From IMG/VR virus record IMGVR_UViG_3300020470_000187, positions 1-25,934 of that record: 25,934 nt of DNA; one strand, 5' to 3'. The notes below the pieces were generated by a model, which did not search any database, was not told the origin of the DNA, and saw only the letters and a list, made by a program, of their open reading frames with translations. The translations under genes and the position numbers were made by a program. This stretch comes from a virus. Positions 17,301 to 23,414 of this stretch are shown here, piece by piece (position 1 is the first letter of the stretch; each line of letters starts with the position of its first letter).

Positions 17301-20300
17301 GGAACCTGAGATAATGAAATACTAAAATTAGTATATGATACACCAACTACATGTGGAACATCAAAAATACTATATTGACCACTATAATCACTATCAATAT
17401 AGTTTATTCTATTGTAATTCAATACATCAGTATCTGATGTGCTTATAAAACCTGATTTTTTTAAATTGTAATAGAGTGTTGGTGGATTATCATTAGAATA
17501 ATTTAATGTTAGTGTAGCAGTTGAAGTTACTCCTACTGTACCAACCCCTATAACTTGTAGATTTGAAGTATTTCCTACGGATACAAATTGATTTTTGTAA
17601 TCTTTATCATAGAAAATATTTAATTCATAACCTTGAAGTGATGTATGACCCAATCCAAAAACTAAATTATTATCTCTAAGAATTGATATCGGTGGATTTA
17701 TTAATGAAAATTCATGTGTTCCACCAGTAGAACTTAACTCTATGACACTAGATGGATTGCTTGTTACGTCAATATAAGTTTCACCTAATTTAAAATTATC
17801 ATCATCGACTTTGAAAACATAATAAGATTCATTATTTGACAGACCCTCTGATACTGAGTCTGATGAATATTTAATTTTGTCACCAGTTTTTAAATTATGA
17901 TTACTAATATTAAAATTATTAGATGCAGTTGTAACTCCACTTGATGGGCATGTAATTGGATTTATTAATAAATTCTGTGTTTGATTATCAAATCTAAGAT
18001 CTATTGATCCAGATGTACCTATTCCAACAGATTGATCGGATGTTAGGTTAAGATTAATAATATCACCATTAATCAAATTATGTGCAGTTGATAATGATAC
18101 TACAGCATCAACACGTTGTAGAGTTCCTGTAATTTGTGTTGGGTTTGATTGTAAAAGATATTCAAAACTACTTGATCCAACCGTTGTGTCACCTACAAAT
18201 GCTAATCCATTAGTTGAAGTTGTAAAACCAACTTGTGTTACTATTCCAACATAATCTTTTGATTTTCTTATTATGAATACATCTTCACTATTTCCTGAAT
18301 TTGGTAATGTAAATGTAGAAACACCATCATCATCTGAAACTGTTATTCCATATCCTGATGCAGGTTTTGTTAAAGTAACTCTTTGATTTGTTTTAAATGG
18401 ATGATTAGGTAAGAAAATACTATGAGTTGGTGTAGATACAACTTTTACAATATCACCTAAAGTTGATGTTGCTGTTGATCCTAAACCAACAACCGTACCA
18501 ACACCTATGGATTCATGTGGATTAAAATAAATTAAATCACTTACTTTGGAATCAAATAAATCTGTTTCAAGTGGTATATTAAAATAACTAGGTATTAAAC
18601 TAACTTTTGTTGATACTGTATGAACACCTGATACAGCACCTCTTTTTACTCTTAAAATATTATTTTCATTGAAGGTATTTAAAACTAATAGTTTTTCTGT
18701 TCCAATACCAATACTACTACCAACAGAAATATGTTCTGGTATATGTGAAACGTAAATATCAGTCACGATACCAGTTGTTGCAGAATTTGGAACTTCTTGA
18801 TAAAGAACTGTTTGAGCAGTATCTATTCCTATTTGATGAGAACCTGCTAAACCTTTTATTAAAGATGTACTTAAACCAGATACAATGACATTATCAAGTC
18901 CATTTAAACTTGGAGCCGTAGAAATATAAGCAGCTACATGTTCTGGATTTCTCCACACAAAGACCACATTATTAAAAGTATCGACTGTTGTTTCAATTGA
19001 AGTTATTTCTTTTCCTTGTAATCTCTTAACAGATACACTTAATCCACCACCATTAGTTCCTGTATTGTTAAATATTGCAGAATCACCTATCTCATAATTA
19101 TCACCAGTGTTTATGATATCAATAGAATCTATAGATCCTGATGAGGTTGATTCAACTATTGAAGATTGTTGAGTTATTTCATTTGATTCAATAATGAAAT
19201 CATTATCGGCAAATTCATCAGATACCTTATACGGATAACTATTACGAATTAAATCAGAATTTACAAAATCAAAAGTATTTTGATTTACATTAAAGTTTTC
19301 TGTTGATGGGTCTGATCTGTAAGTTTCTCCAATAAAATATGGGAAAGAGGGTAATAGTGTATTAGTCTCAATCCCAACAAAATATGCATAAATTCCATTT
19401 GGATACTCTGGGGTTCTACCATATCTTCCATTATGAATATCTAAATCACCTGCGTTTGTAAATTTATAGTCTTCTACAAAAAATCCATTACTGAATCCAG
19501 ATGGTCTATCACTAACATTAGATGGATCTAAAATATATCCACTATTTAAAATTCTTATTGCAGAATCATCATCATTTGGATCACTATATCCATAAGGTCC
19601 ATATATTGGATTGCCATCATAAGCCCAACCAATAATAGGAGAATGTCCACTTCCAGTATCACCAAAAGTATCATTACCAATTTGTGTTGAGTACCCAACT
19701 ATTGAATATTCTAACTTATTATTTGTTTCTACTAGTGCTTCATTACTATATCTTGAAAAAGTATTAACTACTAATCCCCTAGTGCTTGCTTCTAATTTTG
19801 CACCAGTGCCTGGAGGAACAACTTTTATATTAACTTTATCCTGTTGATATTGTAAACCACCTTCAAGTATGATAACTTCACTTATTTTACCATCACTAAC
19901 AACTGCTCTTAGTTTTGCACCTAAACCAGTTCCTAATCCAACTACTTCAAGATCAGGAGCAGATGTGTATTCACGACCTCTTGTTTGAACTTCAACATAT
20001 GATATTTTACCATCAGTTATGATTGGTTTTAATTGTGCTTCTTTCCCTGTCTTAACGTTAACTGTAATTGATTTTTCTAAATTAAGAATATCAGATCCAT
20101 ATCCTGAACCATTTTCATAAAGTAAAATATCGGTTATTGATCCTCTCACAACTGGTGTAGCTGTTATAATGCCCACAGATGTGTTTGCAAGTTCATATTT
20201 AATATTTAATTTAACATCAGGATATTTAAATACTTGGAATCCAGTTCCTTGATCTGAAAACTTAATATAATCTTTGCGTCTATACTCAGATGTAATTGTT

Positions 20301-23300
20301 CCACCAAGACCAGCATTAGCAATTCTAAATGCATTATCATTAACTTTTAAAACCTGATAAAAGTTTGAAGTTGTAGTAATACCAGTAGATGTAGATAATC
20401 CAGTTATATTTGTTGGTAGTGTTGATCCTATTCCTACCGCAGTTGAATATACAATTTTATCACCTTGATTAAATCCATGATTATCAAAATGAATAGTATT
20501 TGTTATTGTGTTTATTCCTGTTGGTTTAACAAATACTTGTCTATTTTCATAACCACTTCCACCATTTATAACTCTTACATCCTTTAAAGTTTTTTCTTCA
20601 TTTAAAAGTCTAAATTTATGAACACCAATTTTGTTTGTTGTTGTAAATCCAACTGTATTAATACCTGCATTATAATCTGATAATGTCTGGAATAACTTTA
20701 TAGTGGTTGGATTTATGACTGATGGATAGTATGTTGATGCATTTACTAAAGTTGTTGTACCCAATCCAACAACGGATGTCCCTGCATCATTACCCACTGT
20801 CCCTATTCCAAGAGGAGGGTTATTATTTCTATCATAAATTAGTGGTTGTCCACTTACAATATTATGTGCATTTAAAAATGTAATAGTTTCATCTACGTTA
20901 TCAATTCCACCAGAATCTGTTAGTAGTCTAGCATCAAATGATATTTCTCTTCTTCTCTCCGATAACACTGGTTCCAAAATAGCACCAGATCCATTACCAC
21001 CTTCTATGGTTATTGATACAACCCTATTAATATCAAAATCTTGTGGATCAATTTGAACATCTTTAACACTTCCAGTTATAACAGGTCTTATCAATGCGTT
21101 TGTGCTACCAGCACCTGGTCCTGATAATTCTATTGTAGGAGGTTTTATAATATCATAATTACTACCTCCGTTCAGTAAATTAACCTTATCTAAAGGACCA
21201 AAAAATATTTTATCTTCTGATTTATAATTTCTTATTTCAACTCCATTTATCAACATACCAGTTGTGCCTGGTGTTGTAACAACTGATGTAGAATTTGTAA
21301 GATTAGGATTTAAAGGAAATTTCTTTAATAGTTTTTGAGCAGCTATTTCCTGTTCGATAATGCCAACTAAAGAAAATGTATGAGTTCCAGAACCAGATGG
21401 TAGTGCTTCAAACTCTTCAAAGTCAGCTATAGGTATAAATGATCTTGATCTGTAAAGACGTATTTGGTTTGGATTGCTTAATACTTCAACAAAATATGAT
21501 GCTTGTGGTAAATTTGGTAAAACTGTACCTTGAGCAGTGTAAAAAATCTCATCACCAGTTATAAATGGTACTGGACTTGGAAATGATAAAATACTATATT
21601 TAAGTGTGTTTGCATTATATCCAGACTGAGGTAATTGATTACCTGCTATCGCATTAGGTAGTATTGCCTTTGGTAATGATGCAGTAATTTGATATGATGG
21701 TAAAGAATTAGATGCAACATAAAAATTTGTATTTGATTCATTATATACATTTGTTATATCACTTGTTAATACATTATTTCCAAATTCTATGTCTGCTATT
21801 GCACTTGTTGCACGATTTATTACCCTTCTTAAGTCATATTCTCTATTTGGATCTGGGAATAATGTGATTCCTGGTTGATTTGTTAAATTATTAATTGAAA
21901 TAGTACCAGTTGGTTCATCAATATTCCCTACAGTTCCTGTGGCTATTTTAGTTTCTTCATTTCTAAATAATACTTCAATATTATCTCCTACTTTTAAACT
22001 CGATTTATCAATATCTCTTGTGAACAGAACAATATTAGAACCAGATACACTTTCAATTCTAAATCTAGATGATGTATTATAAATCCATGAATTTGCAAAT
22101 ATTTGTTTTTTAGTTTTACCCTCTATAGGATTTGTTATCTTTTCACCAACATTTCTGACAGATATTTTTTCTCCCTCAGTTAATAATCGAATATCTGAAG
22201 TTGGAACAAATTTTGATAAGACTCCTGTTAATCTAATTTCTACTTTTTTGGTTAAATCACCATTTTCATAACCATAATAAAATTCATCTGATCTTAAATC
22301 ATCAGAAGTTGATATATCATCAACAATATTCTCACAACCAAAGAATTGATTGACTGATTTATCACTATAAAAAATATTAGTGCTGATTCCAGACACTAAA
22401 GTTCCTGTTTGAGCAAATCCAACAGTAGAATCAACAGTTATTACAGAAGATCCTGCGGATACATTACCAATAACTTTTGTTTTGCCTGGTATATTAAAAG
22501 TTCCTTCAATTAAATCAACTTCATTAAATCCAACAAATAAAGCAATCTTATAATATACCTTTCCCTTTCGTGTTAAAGGTTCAACCTCGGATATAGAGGC
22601 TCTTGTTGCACTATCAGTTGATTTGATTATGGTTTGACCAACTAAATTTATTGGATTTCCAGATAATGCTTCTGCTAATACTATTTCTCTTCTAATATAC
22701 TCTGCTGAAGATGGTTTTATTAAAAATTGCTCTAAATCTACAATTGTAGGAGTTGTATTATATAAAACATTAAATAAAATTCTAAATGACTCTTCTGTTC
22801 CTTTTGATTGATATAATGATTTTGAATTTTTAATAAAATTACTTACATCTAGATTATTGACAAAATTTACATTTTCTAAACCAGGTGTGAGTAATTGTTT
22901 TGTTTTTTTATAAAACTCTTTAAGAAAAAGTGCACTTAAATTAACTACAGTTGCATCATTGTCATGATTAATTGCAGATGAATCTGTAAATACCAATTCT
23001 GTCGGATTATTTTCTGCATGATAAGTTGTAATACCACTAAAACCACGAATACAACCTGTAAAACTATTAGTTGTGATTCCAGTATATGTTATAACTTCAT
23101 TTTCAATCTTAAAAAGACCATATTCGTTTGGAAATCCTTTGGTACTAGTAACATTTACTGTGGTATCTGTTGTAGTAATACCACTTGTTAACTTAGTCTC
23201 TCCAACAACAACTTCAGGAGTTAAATTATCTAATTTTACATATTGATCTAAATTATCAGTAAGGTCAATTGCACCTCCCTGATATTCTTGGGAAATATAG

Positions 23301-23413
23301 TACTGCTTTAAAAAATCTACTGCCTTTGGGCTCTCAGATAAGAAAAACTCTGGGATTTGGTTTTCAATTATCTGTTGGACTTTGACTCTTTTATCAATTC
23401 CAGTGGTTATCAT
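11144..23413 (-). CDS. giant modular virion protein (4089 aa) with gp7-like wedge core, in the gene 7 position
   Basis: An uninterrupted 12.3-kb gene between gp6 and gp8. Residues ~20-310 resemble the C-terminal core of T4 gp7: AVDFLKQYYISQEY (31-44), FLKEFYKKTK (163-172), YQSKGTEESFRILFNVLYN (201-219) and NLVGQTI (256-262), so the wedge anchor is probably at the N-terminus. Then come about twelve NGGxGY-type modules, about eight H-x-F-x-x-GD modules, a YHYH-type domain (about 1235-1365), a conserved segment QGWNDNIGKLNQDY (about 2405), a threefold repeat (about 2560-2895), three [ND]G[VI]xQ modules, and a C-terminus with PTAKIIDDVTT, GGFSWGRLSGFTRGE and YPSIQRRDFGLRDTGSL, shared with large cyanophage structural proteins. 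Only about seven cysteines occur; no signal peptide or membrane segment. GAGG lies five bases before the ATG, inside the end of gp6, and the gap to gp6 is one base. T4 gp7 has about 1032 residues. Virion location is well supported; the gp7 assignment is moderate. Confidence 0.85.
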   Translation of the reverse strand: MITTGIDKRVKVQQIIENQIPEFFLSESPKAVDFLKQYYISQEYQGGAIDLTDNLDQYVKLDNLTPEVVVGETKLTSGITTTDTTVNVTSTKGFPNEYGLFKIENEVITYTGITTNSFTGCIRGFSGITTYHAENNPTELVFTDSSAINHDNDATVVNLSALFLKEFYKKTKQLLTPGLENVNFVNNLDVSNFIKNSKSLYQSKGTEESFRILFNVLYNTTPTIVDLEQFLIKPSSAEYIRREIVLAEALSGNPINLVGQTIIKSTDSATRASISEVEPLTRKGKVYYKIALFVGFNEVDLIEGTFNIPGKTKVIGNVSAGSSVITVDSTVGFAQTGTLVSGISTNIFYSDKSVNQFFGCENIVDDISTSDDLRSDEFYYGYENGDLTKKVEIRLTGVLSKFVPTSDIRLLTEGEKISVRNVGEKITNPIEGKTKKQIFANSWIYNTSSRFRIESVSGSNIVLFTRDIDKSSLKVGDNIEVLFRNEETKIATGTVGNIDEPTGTISINNLTNQPGITLFPDPNREYDLRRVINRATSAIADIEFGNNVLTSDITNVYNESNTNFYVASNSLPSYQITASLPKAILPNAIAGNQLPQSGYNANTLKYSILSFPSPVPFITGDEIFYTAQGTVLPNLPQASYFVEVLSNPNQIRLYRSRSFIPIADFEEFEALPSGSGTHTFSLVGIIEQEIAAQKLLKKFPLNPNLTNSTSVVTTPGTTGMLINGVEIRNYKSEDKIFFGPLDKVNLLNGGSNYDIIKPPTIELSGPGAGSTNALIRPVITGSVKDVQIDPQDFDINRVVSITIEGGNGSGAILEPVLSERRREISFDARLLTDSGGIDNVDETITFLNAHNIVSGQPLIYDRNNNPPLGIGTVGNDAGTSVVGLGTTTLVNASTYYPSVINPTTIKLFQTLSDYNAGINTVGFTTTNKIGVHKFRLLNEEKTLKDVRVINGGSGYENRQVFVKPTGINTITNTIHFDNHGFNQGDKIVYSTAVGIGSTLPTNITGLSTSTGITTTSNFYQVLKVNDNAFRIANAGLGGTITSEYRRKDYIKFSDQGTGFQVFKYPDVKLNIKYELANTSVGIITATPVVRGSITDILLYENGSGYGSDILNLEKSITVNVKTGKEAQLKPIITDGKISYVEVQTRGREYTSAPDLEVVGLGTGLGAKLRAVVSDGKISEVIILEGGLQYQQDKVNIKVVPPGTGAKLEASTRGLVVNTFSRYSNEALVETNNKLEYSIVGYSTQIGNDTFGDTGSGHSPIIGWAYDGNPIYGPYGYSDPNDDDSAIRILNSGYILDPSNVSDRPSGFSNGFFVEDYKFTNAGDLDIHNGRYGRTPEYPNGIYAYFVGIETNTLLPSFPYFIGETYRSDPSTENFNVNQNTFDFVNSDLIRNSYPYKVSDEFADNDFIIESNEITQQSSIVESTSSGSIDSIDIINTGDNYEIGDSAIFNNTGTNGGGLSVSVKRLQGKEITSIETTVDTFNNVVFVWRNPEHVAAYISTAPSLNGLDNVIVSGLSTSLIKGLAGSHQIGIDTAQTVLYQEVPNSATTGIVTDIYVSHIPEHISVGSSIGIGTEKLLVLNTFNENNILRVKRGAVSGVHTVSTKVSLIPSYFNIPLETDLFDSKVSDLIYFNPHESIGVGTVVGLGSTATSTLGDIVKVVSTPTHSIFLPNHPFKTNQRVTLTKPASGYGITVSDDDGVSTFTLPNSGNSEDVFIIRKSKDYVGIVTQVGFTTSTNGLAFVGDTTVGSSSFEYLLQSNPTQITGTLQRVDAVVSLSTAHNLINGDIINLNLTSDQSVGIGTSGSIDLRFDNQTQNLLINPITCPSSGVTTASNNFNISNHNLKTGDKIKYSSDSVSEGLSNNESYYVFKVDDDNFKLGETYIDVTSNPSSVIELSSTGGTHEFSLINPPISILRDNNLVFGLGHTSLQGYELNIFYDKDYKNQFVSVGNTSNLQVIGVGTVGVTSTATLTLNYSNDNPPTLYYNLKKSGFISTSDTDVLNYNRINYIDSDYSGQYSIFDVPHVVGVSYTNFSISLSQVPEKLSYASTETSVLKYTTKSSRAKGPIDQVGIDFGGVGYDSLPSFVSIASTQGTNATLLPDSTTINRIDDVRILNPGFEYSSDPTLKPEAFVSPVISIINSNTISSIDVEDGGKNYTTVPDLVIVNPVTGVQDQSGAIIAGRLNGSSLTTVDIVVAPKGLQSITHEIFAINNSNGSTVSQLQYNSSSGIATCTLVTPVLGFTTAPFSVNEEIFVEGLQKFETTGTGFNSADNGFKFFKITAVNNTNPATIEFDLSPFTSNAGIAKTTQNSFGVIISKNDYPVFKVTQEISKFSVGEKLLAFVGSSYVPVELKVSESTNELIKIEEIVPGAFNLVSGQLIKGFVSGNIATINNISKNSGIFEISYSLRQDQGWNDNIGKLNQDYQVTPDNDYYQNLSYSVKSPITYEDLINPVNRLLHTTGLKNFADVGITSTTSAGVTTSSFTDVLALDFIDQKRVDTINNFDFALDIDTVEGKSKFLKLRNTKLSPYIECRTNRVLEIDDISRLFSNTASSLSQFLDLSINTRYATFLIQVRNPNNSNTQLSDIILYKDDNDVFTAERAKIHTTPSELGEIVGAIDTSGNISINFTPDDPENNDYDLKILETSYNTNLTGIGTQSIGFVNLSGINTTVSTATTSLIISSDINNTDGFFASIEVNNVTTEQTNFVDLYVTHDGTNSFISEFYADTEDGPTSNFIGTFISSIESNVLSLNFENDQANEVLVRSRVIGIGTTAAGIGTYRFKLSGQLDGTERTSRFESNFSNVSTASTIATFTENVISSLQGFVRVSSGSTSALHRVLVAHDSTDTHTTQYPFLSIGSTSGIGTFSSTIVGNDLNLNFHPDPLYSGGTNSVQVQTFTEAFYSETDLLNIPPDLQYGTVTESLSFAQYDAINGSRSNKTSFALQSNSKPIFQKQFNPSDSATLNASTGVFTIIDHFFETGERLVYSPGSTFTGITLSGIATAGGTLGSEVYAIRINKDTFKIAKSHPDALAGVAVTFTGTGTGNAHEFEMFKKNEKALLSIDGVIQSPVAFTPITTDLEFAVTDSATTFSVTGISSITSGDIIKVDNEFMKITNVGLGTTSVGPISESGSVNLLVVERGSIGSAATSHTAGATSRLFSGGYNIVDSTIHFTEPPRGTNTTQKTASNVDPVRSKFNGRVYLRQDYSTNTIFDDISDSFTGIGATFPVKVGGASTAGIQTGSSILLLNGIFQTPSTFNNLGNNYEFAESGGASNVVFTGITSANGTKIISDVDVNQNQLPRGGVIVSLGSTGGLGVAPLEGAKVSAITGAGTSIIGIVGVPTTGQTFGISTASFNNSTGQLEITTSTNHNFRNINEFVRLDGLVFNPVLGIETNRSYSVTGILSTTTFTTNVGTSTVSHAYVGSGTVFEYQADNTFGSGYRHPVSVAVTDRSGSGSGASVSVVVGAGGSLSFTIDSNGTGYTDPVITIPTPSYSNLPITGVSRRGIGSTTDTGTGATLTIEVGAANTSVGIGSTQFTVNNFVLENNGYNFKVGDVFKPVGLVTAKGLSSLVSEFELTVLDVFRDQYSSWNFGEFDFIDSIKDLQDGVRKRFPIVFNANLLSFEVDQDSPDSSLINLDALLLIFINGVVQDPGEAYTFDGGTSFEFAQAPDPEDIIDIYFYKGTTGVDSVQVAAGSSVSPTIKTGDVVQVFKENSGITTTQEQRTIYAISASDEVETNLYTELGVDERNFKPLSWTKQKVDKKVNGEIVSKVRDSIESQVYPTAKIIDDVTTTGTQLFVDNARFFNYEEDFSSLVVGSVGGLIVGSTNPVAAGFTAVVSAAGTISSLSITNGGSGYVGSTTSISISAPHAIGVGVGTTAIATGTITNGVITSTTITNPGFGYTRSAVPQVLSALPNAVKEDIDTITTVEGFDGDIVGVAVTDGIGHPLALKFTLNADLTNNPNSSLSDLKEGYPIYIFETQVGHGVTSVVSDNSTVVATGTTCVDNIYFINAFNEGVGIITCNIMTGVNTTGIDTSVGLGTAIGGFSWGRLSGFTRGENPISIGVTGLTIDSGLTTYPSIQRRDFGLRDTGSLRKDLG
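12470..14265 (-). repeat. three [ND]G[VI]xQ fibre-type modules in the giant protein
   Basis: Three segments share a hydrophobic strand ending in [ND]G[VI]xQ and a following [YF]-x-F/F-x-x strand: LLSIDGVIQSPVAF (about residue 3055), ILLLNGIFQTPSTF (about 3240) and IFINGVVQDPGEAYTF (about 3640). The last is followed by FAQAPDPEDIIDIYFYKG, a pattern common in phage fibre proteins. The copies are diverged at DNA level. Confidence 0.6.
14729..15736 (-). repeat. threefold ~120-residue repeat in the giant protein
   Basis: Three successive units share the order strand [DV]L[YV]-x-[HD]D, then a long hydrophilic stretch, then a strand ending LN[FL]. Unit 1 has IILYKDDNDVFTAERA and GNISINFTPDDP (from about residue 2580). 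Unit 2 has VDLYVTHDGTNSFISEFYAD and NVLSLNFENDQ (from about 2700). Unit 3 has RVLVAHDSTDTHTTQYPFLS and NDLNLNFHPDP (from about 2825). Each is followed by a strand such as VLVRSRVIG or VQVQTFTEAFY. These are probably tandem beta-sandwich domains; binding function unknown. Confidence 0.65.
19320..19711 (-). other. YHYH-type domain in the giant protein
   Basis: About residues 1235-1365 contain GSGHSPIIGWAYDGNPIYGP, GYSDPNDDD, LDIHNGRYGRTPEYPNGIYA and FPYFIGETY. This order matches the YHYH domain family known from secreted bacterial proteins and from large cyanophage structural proteins. The tetrapeptide YHYH itself is not seen: the expected sites read GSGH and IYAYF. Confidence 0.75.
22484..23356 (-). 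other. gp7-like wedge core at the N-terminus of the giant protein
   Basis: Residues about 20-310 align by eye with the C-terminal part of T4 gp7 (recalled T4 segments YSTKGIEASYKFLFKVLYN and LVGQTIYTATGRC against YQSKGTEESFRILFNVLYN and LVGQTIIKSTDSA). A segment at about 73-155 (GLFKIENEVITYTGI...IRGFSGITTYH) has no T4 counterpart and appears to be a module inserted between helices of the core. Confidence 0.6.
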
Positions 23414-23414
23414 A

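Noticed and set aside
11144-23413. Giant gene as an assembly artefact or fusion of several genes
   Set aside because: The frame is open for over 12 kb in A+T-rich DNA, conserved blocks occur at both ends and in the middle, and no internal start with a convincing ribosome-binding site and gap was seen.
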